Part shown: positions 27,161 through 36,350 of the stretch, piece after piece
Position numbering within the stretch: position 1 is the first letter of the stretch
Layout of the letters: each line of letters starts with the position of its first letter
Source of the DNA: Moorena producens 3L
GTDB taxonomy: Bacteria > Cyanobacteriota > Cyanobacteriia > Cyanobacteriales > Coleofasciculaceae
DNA: 64,000 nucleotides
Direction of reading: 5' to 3'
Assembly (NCBI RefSeq): GCF_000211815.1
Contig: NZ_GL890840.1
Location: 378,297 to 442,296 of the forward strand
Notes under the pieces: generated by a model
Told to the model about the DNA's origin: nothing
Database searches by the model: none
Seen by the model: the letters and a program-made list of their open reading frames with translations, nothing else
Position numbers and translations under genes: made by a program

Positions 27161-28645
27161 TTACTGCTCTGCTTTGGGGATAACAGGCATTCCTGGGTTT
27201 AGGGACGATCCAGTGGGGGGCAAAACTATCACGTCGCCAGGGCGTAGTCCCGACGTTACCTCTACCTTTGTTAAGGCCTCTAGCCCCAGTGTTACACTGC
27301 GTTTTTGAACCTTGCCTTGAGTATCCCGTACCCACACGAAGGCATTAGCTCCAGAATTTTGAATCACGTCCGTGTCCAAAACTACTACATTTTGGCGTGC
27401 AGCCACAATAATCTCAACATCCAATTTGCTACCAGGAATCAGCGTCTTGCTGGGTCGATCCAGCTTTATAGTTGCAGTCACCGTGGCTTGACCAGAGCTT
27501 TTTCCCTTCTCACCATTATTATTTGAGGTAGTTGCCAGTTTTGACACGCTTTGAACTCTGCCAGTGAAACTTTTGGCGTTTGGTCCAATCACTCTAACGC
27601 GGGCAATTTGATTGACTTGAACGCGGACAGCATCAAGGGGTGAAAGCTGGAGTTTTACTATTCCTTGTGAGGGATTGCCGAGGGTCAGCAGAGCATCGCC
27701 CAGCTTGACCACTTCTCCAACTTTGACATTGATTTCCAGCACTGTTCCATTCAGGGTTGCCTTGACAAGGTTTTTCTGTATTTCCTCCTCAATTTTTTTT
27801 CTCTCCAGTCTCAGGCGTTCCAGTTCATGAGTATCTGTACTGACCTGTGACTGAGCATCCTGCAATTGAGCTTCAGCAGTCAGAACTTGGTTTGACAGTT
27901 CCCGCTGTTTACTTTGGCGCTGCTGTTGTAGACTCTGCAGTTCCAGTACCGTGGTGTCAACGGCTAACTCAGCATCCCGCAATTGAGATTTAATCGTTAG
28001 GATTTGGTCTTTCTGTTGCTGAAGTTCATTTTCTGGAATAAAGCCCTTTTGCAGGAGAACCTCACTTTCTTGGAGTTCCCGTTGAGCAGCGTTGAGTTTT
28101 GCAGTAAGTTCTAGAACTTTTTCACGGTTGCGAGCCAGCTGGAGTTCCTGCTTGCGCATCTCTACCTCTTGGAAGGCAAGTGCCTGGAGTTCCTTTTGAG
28201 CCACTGTCAGCTTTTGGGAGGCTTCAATAGTTTTCTGACGGTTGCGCTCTAGCTTCAGTTCTTGTTTCTGAATCTCTAACTGCTGTTGCGCAAGGGCAGT
28301 TTGGCGCTCTGGATCCCTCAGAATTACCAGTGTCTGACCTAATGCAACACTATTACCCACACCAACAAGTATCTGCTCTACTGTGCCATCTACTGGAGAT
28401 TGGAGAGTTTGTTGACCACCTAGTTCCATCGTCCCGCTCTCGTTAATCACTTCCTCAAGATAATCTTCTTCCACGGCCAACAGACTTACCTCTACTGGCT
28501 CGGAGGGACGATTCTGATTCCAGTTGTAGAGTAGCAAGCCACCAGCAGTAGCTATGGTCAGCATCCCTGACCAGCCGATCCATTTAACTCCACTCTTAAA
28601 TTTTTGTTTTGCCCTTGTGCGATCAGCCACAGTCTTCATGGACAA
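27161..28645 (-). CDS. HlyD/MacA-type membrane fusion protein
   Basis: A 494-residue periplasmic adaptor. It has one N-terminal membrane span (WSGMLTIATAGGLLLYNW), a lipoyl-like half (QTLQSPVDGTVEQILVGVGN then VALGQTLVIL), a long coiled-coil hairpin of heptads rich in Gln, Glu and Leu (about residues 110-300), and the second lipoyl half (VKATLNGTVLEINVKVGEVV). A beta-barrel region (VQVNQIARVRVIGPN) and a MacA-like C-terminus (VTSGLRPGDVIVLP) follow. It links the inner membrane permease downstream to TolC. Gene order suggests co-transcription with the permease across the AAAT tract. Confidence 0.9.
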   Translation of the reverse strand: MSMKTVADRTRAKQKFKSGVKWIGWSGMLTIATAGGLLLYNWNQNRPSEPVEVSLLAVEEDYLEEVINESGTMELGGQQTLQSPVDGTVEQILVGVGNSVALGQTLVILRDPERQTALAQQQLEIQKQELKLERNRQKTIEASQKLTVAQKELQALAFQEVEMRKQELQLARNREKVLELTAKLNAAQRELQESEVLLQKGFIPENELQQQKDQILTIKSQLRDAELAVDTTVLELQSLQQQRQSKQRELSNQVLTAEAQLQDAQSQVSTDTHELERLRLERKKIEEEIQKNLVKATLNGTVLEINVKVGEVVKLGDALLTLGNPSQGIVKLQLSPLDAVRVQVNQIARVRVIGPNAKSFTGRVQSVSKLATTSNNNGEKGKSSGQATVTATIKLDRPSKTLIPGSKLDVEIIVAARQNVVVLDTDVIQNSGANAFVWVRDTQGKVQKRSVTLGLEALTKVEVTSGLRPGDVIVLPPTGSSLNPGMPVIPKAEQ

Positions 28646-29171
28646 GTCTAGTTACCCCTTTAGTATTCATAATTTACTTTTAATGTCAATTAAGGGTTGA
28701 AACCCTTGTAATTTCCTCAATAGTTCCAAAACCATGATTTTGAACCCTTACGGGTATCTCCTCCGGAGAGGCTGCGCCAACGCCAGTCGCTTTATGCCGG
28801 GGAACTCGTCCACCGCGCTGGCTCACAAGTCTCGAAACCCTTATGGGACAAGAGGGGTTTTTAATTTAGATCAGGCGTAATTTTATTTTACCTACTGCTG
28901 CTTAGTAGCAAGAAACCATCAATAGACCCAACTTCCAACAAAAGATGCCTTAAAACTCCCGGTTCGCTTATTTTCGGCGTTGCTGAATACTGGAATGGTT
29001 AAACAGAAAGGGGAATTTTTTTGGCTCTTCCGGACTTACGGCGGTTTGCATAACTATGAGGTACATTAACAAAAATCAGCAAACCAGTTACGGAAATCTT
29101 AAGGTGCGCTTTCCGCATTAAGAATTAAATTCGCCACGGGTCGCACCTGTGGATAGGATAACAGAATGGCT

Positions 29172-29228
29172 ATTTCGGATACTAACCTAAATTTTCCAAC
29201 CTTGGGGTCCGTTTGATTCACCTCAAGA
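29172..29228. repeat. Dispersed repeat, copy 2 (first at 1402-1459)
   Basis: Matches 1402-1459 with only two substitutions (CTAACC for CTGACC, GGTCCG for GGTTCG) and likewise ends abruptly after CACCTCAAGA. Confidence 0.65.
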
Positions 29229-29229
29229 T

Positions 29230-29609
29230 GCGTTCGCGTAGCGTGGCCTACGGCCAATCGCATGGTGCTACAGCAGCAAACCCTGGCAACGATGAAGCGA
29301 ATCCCTTGTCGAGTTGGAGTAGAGCGATCGCTTGATTTTGGTCAGGACTTACCCATTGCCCCCTAAATCCCCCAAACTTGGGGGACTTTCTCAGTAGTAC
29401 CCCCCATATTTGGGGGGTTAGGGGGGCGAACCCAACTAAACTTCGTAAGTCCTATTGGTATTAAAGCTATCAAGCTATCATGCTTAATCTCAGGGCAATT
29501 GGAACGTGCCATTTAGTTGAGCTTGGCTTCAATAAATATTATACATAACCTACACATAAATCATACGTTTAGCTAACGCGATTGGCCGTAGGCCACGCTA
29601 CGCGAACGC
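29230..29609. repeat. 32-bp inverted repeat pair enclosing a C-tract palindrome element
   Basis: A 32-base sequence starting GCGTTCGCGTAGCGTGGCCT (29230-29261) is repeated exactly in reverse complement at 29578-29609. Between them is an element bounded by AGGACTTAC and GTAAGTCCT (29344-29453) with CCCCCAAACTTGGGGG and CCCCCCATATTTGGGGGG palindromes. The C-tract family recurs at 41287-41366, about 44324-44413, 61358-61478 and about 63860-63890. Confidence 0.75.
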
Positions 29610-29838
29610 AAACTTCCATCACTTTAATCTTCTTTATTAAGTCGCAAACTCGTTAATTAAAAAGTTCGTAATTAATCGAGATTGACCCAATTCAAAACCT
29701 TAAGAAGTTATACGAACTTTTAGATATTTTATTTTTTGATATGGATTGACATACTGAAAATAAGCAATCCAGTTCAATGTGGCAAAAAAAAACCCGATTA
29801 GACTAGCATCTATCACCCCTTAGCCTGATCAAAATACA

Positions 29839-30585
29839 ATGACTAAAAAATTACTCACCAAATTAACAGTTGCTACCACCAGCCTAGCCTTAGTCACCTT
29901 AGGAACGACTAGCAGCGCACAAGCAACAAGCTTAACTGGACTGATTGAATTTAACACTAATGGATCAGGAAGTACGGGTACAGCTGTTTGGGATACCGGT
30001 GCTGATCGCTTTTGGGACTTGTTCGTTACCAGCGATGGTGAAGACGGTGAATTCATTAATGACCCAAGTAGTCGCAACATCGACTTTGAACTAACAGAAG
30101 GTATCCATACATTTACGATTTATGGTGATGGCAGAAGCTCTCTTGCTAATAAAAGTCATTACGGTTTGAATTTGTTTTTCAATGGAGAGACTGCCAATCC
30201 AGGGATTTCAGTCTTTGGAGAATTAGCCCGGTCCACTGACTCTGATCCAACCTTTTTAGCCAATAGTAGTGGTTCAACTCGGGGACTGGATGGAAGTACT
30301 GTACCAGGCTCAGGAACTCTGTCCTTTATCGATGGTTTAACAACCGTCACACTTACTGACTATATTTATCAAGCACCAAATGTTCAACAGAAAGACCGTG
30401 TGAGTGAGTATAGTATAAGTCCAAATGGTCACTTGGACATGGTGGGACAATTTACATTAAACGTAGAAACTACAAACTTAGAAACTACATCTGTCCCTGA
30501 ACCGGTTTCAGTGCTAGGTCTGCTGACAGTGGGTGCATTCGGTGTTGGTGCAACCCTCAAGGGCAAAAAGAAACAGCAAGCCTAA
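29839..30585 (+). CDS. PEP-CTERM sorting-domain exported protein
   Basis: A 248-residue secreted protein. Residues 1-30 are a signal peptide (KKLLTKLTVATTSLALVTLG, ending at SAQA). The mature part is rich in Gly, Ser, Thr and Asp, with no recognised enzyme motif. The C-terminus has VPEPVSVLGLLTVGAFGVGA followed by KGKKKQQA, which is the PEP-CTERM signal: a VPEP motif, a membrane span and a basic tail, processed by an exosortase. It probably becomes a surface or extracellular-matrix protein. No exosortase is visible in this window. A hairpin at 30631-30665 follows 46 bases after the stop. Confidence 0.85.
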   Translation: MTKKLLTKLTVATTSLALVTLGTTSSAQATSLTGLIEFNTNGSGSTGTAVWDTGADRFWDLFVTSDGEDGEFINDPSSRNIDFELTEGIHTFTIYGDGRSSLANKSHYGLNLFFNGETANPGISVFGELARSTDSDPTFLANSSGSTRGLDGSTVPGSGTLSFIDGLTTVTLTDYIYQAPNVQQKDRVSEYSISPNGHLDMVGQFTLNVETTNLETTSVPEPVSVLGLLTVGAFGVGATLKGKKKQQA

Positions 30586-31182
30586 GCTGGCCGTCTCAAG
30601 AAATTAGCAATCTTAACAAATTACCAAACTATAGCAGTTCTCAATTGGGTATTGAGAGCTGCTATATATTGTACACAATCTATACCTAAGCCATACCTTC
30701 TGCAAACGCGATCGCAAACTTTCGTAAGCCTTACTAAAGATGTAGGCTAACGGAATTTGATTTGAACCTCCCCATCCTAAGAGGAATGGGGATTCCCAGG
30801 CACAACCTAGTTGGTTGTTATCTCCATGGGCGTAACTTTCCCTGGCCTATGGCCACGCTACGCGAACGCACCGAGGGTAGCTGAGTAGGGTCAATACCCA
30901 GTTTTTTTGAGACCCTTACTTTTTATATTAACACTATTTGAGAGGAAAAATTCATCCCCGACCTAAGAGGACGGGGTATTCTTTTCCCTCTCAAACTCTC
31001 CCACTCTGATAACGAAGTAGGCGAAGCCAAAGAACGAAGCAATTAGGATTTCAGCAAAATGGTAATCATCTTTTGGTTTGCTTCTACCCATAATTTTGAT
31101 TACTGACCCGGTACTCTAGCAGTTTTCTATGGTTATATCACACTCAGGTTAGCAGCCAAGAATCATGTAGGGTGCAAAGTAA
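30586..31182. other. Gene-free region with hairpins and IS200/IS605-like ends
   Basis: No gene is supported. A stem of about 15 bp (ATAGCAGTTCTCAAT / ATTGAGAGCTGCTAT, 30631-30665) may be the terminator of the PEP-CTERM gene. Two hairpins of the form CCCCATCCTAAGAGGAATGG (about 30768-30790) and CCCCGACCTAAGAGGACGGG (about 30957-30977) resemble the ends of IS200/IS605-type elements, but no transposase lies between. Confidence 0.55.
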
Positions 31183-32001
31183 ATGGCAGTGCTTAACTTA
31201 CAATACCTGATGGATATTCAGGAAGGATTAGGATTTGCTGAACAATTAGTGTTTTCCAACACAGGGCAATCTCTCAGTGATATCCAAAGAGCAGTTTTGC
31301 AAAAATCCTGGCAAGGGCAACGCAAAACCTATGACCAAATCGCTCAAGAGTTAGGCTATTCAGCAAGTTATATCAAGCAGACCGTTGCCCCTAAATTATG
31401 GAAACTGTTCTCAGAAGCACTAGGGGAAAAAGTTAGTAAAACCAACTTTCGCAGTGTACTCGAAAGGCGACAGGTTAATCAAGTATCGAGTGACACTCAG
31501 GAGCTGATTGGGGTATTGAGACAGGGACTAGAGCCTTACTACAAAGGGAAGGTGCAATCTACAGCTAAGCAACAGATCTCAAATGTTCTTTTTCCTAACC
31601 ATCCCAAATCCCAAATCTTCAATCCTCAATCGCAGCAGTTGGAGTTACCAGAAGGAAGAGTTCCTTTAACTTCCCGATTTTATGTCGAGCGAGTCCCCTA
31701 TGAATTTAGGTGTTACGAAGAGATTGTTAAACCAGGAGCCTTTATTCATATTAAAGCACCCAGACAGATGGGTAAAACATCCCTGATGGTCAGGATTCTG
31801 GCTCATGCAGAAACTCAGGGTTACCAAACTGTGCGTTTGAACCTTCAACGAGTGGATGTTGAAATTCTCACTAACCTAGATAAATTTTTGCGTTGGTTAG
31901 CCTACAATGTCACCCGCAAGCTGAACCTAAAACCTATGCTGGATGATTATTGGCATCAGGACCTCGGTAGTAAAGTCAGCTGCACCACCTATTTCCAAGA
32001 C

Positions 32002-32035
32002 TATAGCAATTCTCATAGCTATGAGAATTGCTATA
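32002..32035. repeat. 34-bp perfect palindrome inside the AAA pseudogene
   Basis: A perfect palindrome with arms TATAGCAATTCTCATAG and CTATGAGAATTGCTATA. It matches the ends of the TATAGC repeat family (30631, 35742, 44166, 56690, 60816, 61667). It replaces the middle of the AAA-type gene and is followed within 10 bases by the IS. Confidence 0.85.
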
Positions 32036-32043
32036 AGTTGTAC

Positions 32044-33314
32044 CTGGGGGGGCGACGAAAATAGTTATAAAGCAGACAGGACAAGCGATTTAGCTCTCAT
32101 TCCTCGTAAATAATACTTCCATTTATTACGATTAAGTCTCATTAATTCTCGTACTAAATTAATACACTCATCGCTAAAACTGACCCAATTTTGAGCATAT
32201 AATCCTATATAAAAACTACTGTGTCGTCGTTGTGAACGGCCATCTTCTTTTACTCTGCCGATATATTTTTGAATTCCTTTTAGTTTAATTTGCTGTCCTT
32301 GAATGGTAGCAGAAGTATAGGCTATTGATATCAATAAAATTAGCGAAATCAACCGATCACCATAGACATTAGTGTCTTCTAAATTATCGCCTCCTGTTTT
32401 AAAATCTCTAAACATTTCTTCAATGCCAAACCGTTTCTTATAAGCAGCAATCGCCAATTCTAAGGAATTTAAATTTGTCATAATGAACCATCCTTCTTTG
32501 GGGATAAATCCGGAAATATTACGCTTCCATTTGCATGCAACGTTAAAAGTGCTAAATCCCTTTATTTTAGTTATTTTTACTCCTTTAATAAAGAATGAAG
32601 TTCCTGGTATTAACCCAAGATTTGATAACTCAATCCAAATTTTCTTTTTGACTTCAATAAACTCATTTTTTTTGAGACGTAAACAAAAGTATACAGACTT
32701 TTCTGACAACCATTTCGCTAGCTTAACAGAACAAAATTCTCTATCTCCCAATAGGCAAATTTTATAATCTTTAAAAATGGGAATTATTGTTGATAGATGA
32801 CTGCTCTGTTCTTTAAGATTACTGCTACCTAATTTTGGCATCAAAGTAAAGTATATTGGCAATGCTCTTTTATCCCAAATCAGGCTAGTTACTAAAAGAT
32901 TTATTTTACCCCAATTTGTACGGTCAATTGCTATATAAACTAGTTCATCTGTTTCAAAGTATGTTTCTAGTATACTAGCTATGATAGGAAACCAAATAGT
33001 TTCAAATCTTAGATTTGGTAAAGACAAAAAGCGCTGAATTCTTTTTCTTATACTTTCAAATTTTATTCCAAGAGGTAAAGCATTTGCTAACTTTTCTATG
33101 CTAACTCTTTTGATTGATTGTACAAGCATCACTAAAATATTTAATAAAATAAAATTACGATACTTTAGTTGAATTTTAAGATGCTTTTGATAGAATAAGG
33201 GTAACATTTGCAACAGATAGGTCTTATTGACAATTTGAGACCTATCTTTTTCTATCACAGATCGTTACACTCTTGACGTATCAATCGTTTCAAGCCATAT
33301 CGTCGCCCCCCCAG
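32044..33314. mobile_element. Complete IS4-type insertion sequence, 1271 bp, 9-bp target duplication
   Basis: The ends are 15-bp perfect inverted repeats, CTGGGGGGGCGACGA at 32044-32058 and its complement at 33300-33314. The target AAGTTGTAC is duplicated at 32035-32043 and 33315-33323. One intact transposase fills the element on the minus strand. Perfect ends, an open transposase and an exact duplication indicate a recent insertion. Confidence 0.9.
32065..33258 (-). CDS. IS4-family DDE transposase
   Basis: A 397-residue transposase. The first acidic residue lies in VYIAIDRTNWG (about residue 113), the second in ICLLGDREFCSVKLAKWL (about residue 177), and the third in the IS4 signature YKKRFGIEEMFRDFK, which fits Y-(2)-R-(3)-E-(6)-K. 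The N-terminal ~100 residues are helical and probably bind the inverted repeats. It reads without interruption, so it may be active. AT-rich codon use differs from the neighbouring genes, consistent with recent arrival. Confidence 0.9.
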   Translation of the reverse strand: MIEKDRSQIVNKTYLLQMLPLFYQKHLKIQLKYRNFILLNILVMLVQSIKRVSIEKLANALPLGIKFESIRKRIQRFLSLPNLRFETIWFPIIASILETYFETDELVYIAIDRTNWGKINLLVTSLIWDKRALPIYFTLMPKLGSSNLKEQSSHLSTIIPIFKDYKICLLGDREFCSVKLAKWLSEKSVYFCLRLKKNEFIEVKKKIWIELSNLGLIPGTSFFIKGVKITKIKGFSTFNVACKWKRNISGFIPKEGWFIMTNLNSLELAIAAYKKRFGIEEMFRDFKTGGDNLEDTNVYGDRLISLILLISIAYTSATIQGQQIKLKGIQKYIGRVKEDGRSQRRHSSFYIGLYAQNWVSFSDECINLVRELMRLNRNKWKYYLRGMRAKSLVLSAL

Positions 33315-33450
33315 AAGTTGTACAGTATGGAGCTGGTGAATTGGTCAGACAATCACGTGATGGTTAGCTGCAATTTGTATCAGCGATACTTTAGCGATCG
33401 CGTAGCGTCGGCTTTGCCGAATCGCTTTAATAGTTATAGCGCTACGGGCT

Positions 33451-33504
33451 GGCAACAGGCAACAGGCAACAGGCAACAGGCAACAGGCAACAGGCAACAG
33501 GCAA
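33451..33504. repeat. Heptamer tandem repeat (GGCAACA)~7.7
   Basis: 54 bases of near-perfect 7-bp units. It belongs to the heptanucleotide repeats known in filamentous cyanobacteria; similar tracts with other units occur throughout this window. Confidence 0.9.
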
Positions 33505-33573
33505 GCCAAGTTTTACAAAGCTTGTAGTAATTTATGCCTCACCATTATTTGTAAATACCCGACGGCGTATTGC

Positions 33574-33741
33574 TATAGTAATCGGAAATATAGGGTTTTC
33601 CATACTTATGAGATACACAGGATTTTTTCCCAATTCCGAAGTTCCCTATTCCCTCTTCTGAGTTCCCTGTTCCCAGATCCGCTGTTCCCTGTTCCCTAAA
33701 ATCCCAAAATTCTGTACCTCACCCAATTAAAAACCGCTATA
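33574..33741. repeat. TATAGC-ended repeat element with heptamer tract
   Basis: Begins TATAGT, ends GCTATA. Inside are GAGATACACAGGATT and, near the right end, GTACCTCA, with 7-bp units GTTCCCT and variants. Comparable elements are at 56690-56804, 60816-60916 and 61667-61824. It ends 75 bases before feoB. Confidence 0.6.
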
Positions 33742-33815
33742 TTGCTATATAATCGTTACTGTTCAAGGCCCCCCGATAGCCTGCAGAGCTTAAACAAATA
33801 TCTGCCAGTAACATT

Positions 33816-35669
33816 ATGACCTCTTGCCATAATACCAGCACCGCCGTCATTGAAGACTCGAAAGGGGTTAAGCGAGTTGCCTTGCTAGGAATGCCCAACA
33901 CGGGCAAATCAACCTTCTTTAACCGTATCACAGGTACCAGTGCTCACGTTGGCAATTGGCCCGGCATTACTGTAGATCTACTACAAGCTAATGTCCAACT
34001 CAATGGCGAACCTACGGAATTCGTAGATTTACCAGGAATTTATGACCTGAACGGATTTTCTGATGATGAGAAAATTGTTCAAACCTTCTTAGAAAATTTT
34101 GCTGTTGATCTATTTATTATTGTTCTCAATGCTTCCCAAATTGACCGTCAAATTCGCTTGGCATTGCAGGTAAAAGCCCTAGGTTTACCTGCAGTGGTGA
34201 TGCTGAATATGGCTGATGAAGCTAAGCAATATGGAGTTAAAATCAACACAGAAAAATTATCCGATAATTTGGATATGCCTGTGTTCCTCATTAGTGCCAA
34301 GTATGGAGACGGCTATATGAGGGCATACCTAGAAATTTCTAAAACATTAAACGCACAAGAAGAATCGATTAATAGAGATAATCGAATAGATAATCTAAAA
34401 ACTCGTTTATCTGAGCATAGCTCTATTTCCACTAAAGAGATAGAATCAGTACTAAATGGTGCGGTAGAAATGCCCTCTGAGATGGCAGTCAATTTAACTG
34501 CCAGGATTGATAAGTTCCTGCTGCATCCGATATTGGGATTACCCTTGTTCTTCTTAGGAATGTTCCTGGTATTTTGGGTGGTTTGGACTGTGGGACTCCC
34601 CTCTCAAGACCTGATGGATGATATGACTGGCTGGATTCAAGGTGCCATAATTGAGCCTGTCATCCAACCCTTACCCACAGTGATTCAAGACTTTTTGATT
34701 AATGGGATTTGGAACGGTTTAGCTACCGTTGCTTCCTTTGTTCCATTAATTGTGCTGTTCTTTATCTTAATGGCAATTCTAGAAGATAGTGGCTACCTAT
34801 CCCGTTCTGCCTATTTAATGGATATCTTTATGGAACGGTTGGGGTTAGATGGTCGCAGTTTTGTGATGCAAATGATGGGATTCGGCTGTAATGTGCCCGC
34901 ATTAATGGGAACTAGAGTTATGCGATCGCAAGCCTTGCGACTGCTAACTATGCTAGTGATTCCTTTTGCTTTGTGTGCTGCCAGACTCCAGGTATTTGTC
35001 TTTATCATTGCTGCTGTATTTCCCCATGGTAACGGAGCGTTAGTATTATTTTCCCTATACCTACTTAGTTTTGTAGCCGCCATTGTCACTGCTGCTCTTT
35101 TCCAAGGAGTCTTTAAAAACGAGGAACCTTTTATTATAGAATTACCCCCTTACCGAATTCCCACCCTCAAACAAGTGTTACTTAGAGGGTGGGGAGAAGT
35201 CAAAGAATTTTTGCAACGAGCATCTGGGTTTATTACCTTTGGCTGTGTTGCCGTTTGGTTCATCACGAATTTACCGCCAGGAGCGACAGGATTGGATACC
35301 ATTGGCGGGCAAATTGGACAATTTTTCAGTCCGGTCATGAATCCCATTGGTATTAATCCCCATTTAACCCTAGCTCTAATTTTTGGTTTCATTGCTAAAG
35401 AAATTGTGATTGGCTCTTTAGCTGTAATTTATGGACTTAACTCCGTTGCTGTTAGTCAGCAGATAACTGATACAGTGACATTTATCCAAGGATATAGTTT
35501 TTGTATCTTTTGCTTAATCTACACTCCCTGTTTAACTACCGTTGTTACCCTATTTAATGAGGCAAAATCATGGAAATTTACCCTATTTTCCTTAGTGTTT
35601 TCCTTAGGGTTGGCTTGGGTAGCTAGCTTGATATTTTACCAGGGAGCTTTAGCACTGGGATTTCAATGA
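33816..35669 (+). CDS. feoB: Ferrous iron transporter FeoB
   Basis: A 617-residue protein with the G-domain at the N-terminus: G1 GMPNTGKST (residue 25), switch G2 region GNWPGITVD, G3 DLPG, G4 NMAD. The permease follows from about residue 220, with NFeoB-type LLHPILGLPLFFLGMFLVFW and the two Gate motifs, including GFGCNVPALMGTRVM and GFIAKEIVIGSL. It imports Fe2+ across the inner membrane, with GTP hydrolysis gating or regulating. It is shorter than the E. coli protein. No feoA is next to it. The first 18 residues before RVALLG are unusual and could hide a downstream start. Confidence 0.92.
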   Translation: MTSCHNTSTAVIEDSKGVKRVALLGMPNTGKSTFFNRITGTSAHVGNWPGITVDLLQANVQLNGEPTEFVDLPGIYDLNGFSDDEKIVQTFLENFAVDLFIIVLNASQIDRQIRLALQVKALGLPAVVMLNMADEAKQYGVKINTEKLSDNLDMPVFLISAKYGDGYMRAYLEISKTLNAQEESINRDNRIDNLKTRLSEHSSISTKEIESVLNGAVEMPSEMAVNLTARIDKFLLHPILGLPLFFLGMFLVFWVVWTVGLPSQDLMDDMTGWIQGAIIEPVIQPLPTVIQDFLINGIWNGLATVASFVPLIVLFFILMAILEDSGYLSRSAYLMDIFMERLGLDGRSFVMQMMGFGCNVPALMGTRVMRSQALRLLTMLVIPFALCAARLQVFVFIIAAVFPHGNGALVLFSLYLLSFVAAIVTAALFQGVFKNEEPFIIELPPYRIPTLKQVLLRGWGEVKEFLQRASGFITFGCVAVWFITNLPPGATGLDTIGGQIGQFFSPVMNPIGINPHLTLALIFGFIAKEIVIGSLAVIYGLNSVAVSQQITDTVTFIQGYSFCIFCLIYTPCLTTVVTLFNEAKSWKFTLFSLVFSLGLAWVASLIFYQGALALGFQ

Positions 35670-35741
35670 AGAGATAGCACTTCTCAATTGGGTGAGGTAC
35701 AAATTATTGGGTTAATGGGAGTCGGGAGGGGGATTCCCACT

Positions 35742-35847
35742 TATAGCACTATGCGCTACTGTTAGGACATTCCTAAACTCCGAAACGTAAGTAATCGCTG
35801 ACTTTTGACTTCTGACTTCTAACTTCTGACTTGCGCGTAGCGCTATA
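35742..35847. repeat. TATAGC-ended repeat element
   Basis: Bounded by TATAGCACTATGCGCTAC on the left and GCGTAGCGCTATA on the right; the interior has CTTCTGACTT-type 7-bp tandem units. It separates feoB from the PII gene. Confidence 0.6.
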
Positions 35848-35976
35848 TCCTCCCTGAGCAAGACAGTCAAGAACATCGCAATGAGCCAATGACCAATCAT
35901 AAATGTATTATTTTTTACAGAAAAATTTATTTTTCGTGGTATATATGTCATGCTGGTGTTAGTTAATTGGAGTGGA

Positions 35977-35993
35977 AGCCCCAGTAAGGGGCT
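35977..35993 (+). promoter_or_regulatory. Short hairpin just upstream of the PII start
   Basis: AGCCCC (35977-35982) pairs with GGGGCT (35988-35993) around the loop AGTAA. The ATG is at 36000, so the stem overlaps the expected ribosome-binding region (CTGGGAAA). It could modulate translation; this is inference from position only. Confidence 0.45.
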
Positions 35994-35999
35994 GGGAAA

Positions 36000-36338
36000 A
36001 TGCAAAAAATCGAGGCAATTATCCGAGCCTATAAGCTCGAAGAGGTTAAAATCGCTTTAGTCAATGCTGGTATCGTTGGCATGACCGTGTCTGAAGTTCG
36101 GGGATTTGGACGGCAGAAAGGTCAAACTGAACAGTATCGCGGTACAAAGTACAGAGTGGACTTTCTTCCTAAGGTCAAGCTAGAAGTCGTTGTTGAAAAT
36201 GGCTTAGTTGACATGGCAGTAGAAAAAATTCTCGCTGCTGCTCACACTGGTAAAATCGGCGACGGTAAAATTTTCATCAGTCCCATTGAGCAAATTGTCC
36301 GGATTAGGACTGGGGAAAGGAATCTAGAGGCGGTTTAA
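36000..36338 (+). CDS. glnB: PII nitrogen regulatory protein (divergent T-loop)
   Basis: A 112-residue PII protein of normal length. The core is well conserved: MQKIEAIIR, VKIALVNAGIVGMTVSEVRG FG, the T-loop tyrosine at 51, GDGKIFISPIEQIVRIRTGE at the C-terminus. PII trimers bind ATP/ADP and 2-oxoglutarate and control nitrogen assimilation partners. The T-loop reads KGQTEQYRGTKYRVDF. Compared with the usual cyanobacterial form QTERYRGSEYTVEF, residue 49 (the Ser phosphorylated in Synechococcus elongatus) is Thr, residue 45 is Gln instead of Arg, and residue 50 is Lys instead of Glu. It may be a second, specialised paralogue. Two terminator-like palindromes follow. Confidence 0.9.
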   Translation: MQKIEAIIRAYKLEEVKIALVNAGIVGMTVSEVRGFGRQKGQTEQYRGTKYRVDFLPKVKLEVVVENGLVDMAVEKILAAAHTGKIGDGKIFISPIEQIVRIRTGERNLEAV

Positions 36339-36350
36339 TCCCTAATCAAG

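Larger units (their letters stand above)
28646..29838. other. Repeat-rich gene-free region
   Basis: No supportable gene in about 1.2 kb. It holds a fragment of the GGCGTTGCTGAAT-ended element family (from 28976, with GGTCGCACCTGTGG near 29140), the dispersed repeat at 29172-29228, a 32-bp sequence at 29230-29261 repeated inverted at 29578-29609, and between them a palindromic C-tract element (29344-29453). Confidence 0.7.
31183..33400 (+). pseudogene. vMAP/AAA-like ATPase gene, internally deleted and split by an IS
   Basis: The first part (31183 to about 32004) encodes an N-terminal helix-turn-helix of the vWA-MoxR-associated type (QSLSDIQRAVLQKSWQGQRK then TYDQIAQELGYSASYIKQTV). An AAA-like domain follows with Walker A HIKAPRQMGKTSLM. 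The sequence breaks off after SCTTYFQDY at a 34-bp palindrome (32002-32035). An IS4-type element occupies 32044-33314. After the right target repeat, the frame MELVNWSDNHVMVSCNLYQR YF is recognisable as the extreme C-terminus of this ATPase family. About 200 residues between, including Walker B, are missing. Intact relatives belong to proposed conflict systems; this copy cannot be functional. Confidence 0.8.

Noticed and set aside
35880..35999. NtcA binding site upstream of the PII gene
   Set aside because: I looked for GTA-N8-TAC; only a loose GGTATATATGTCATG is present, which does not match.
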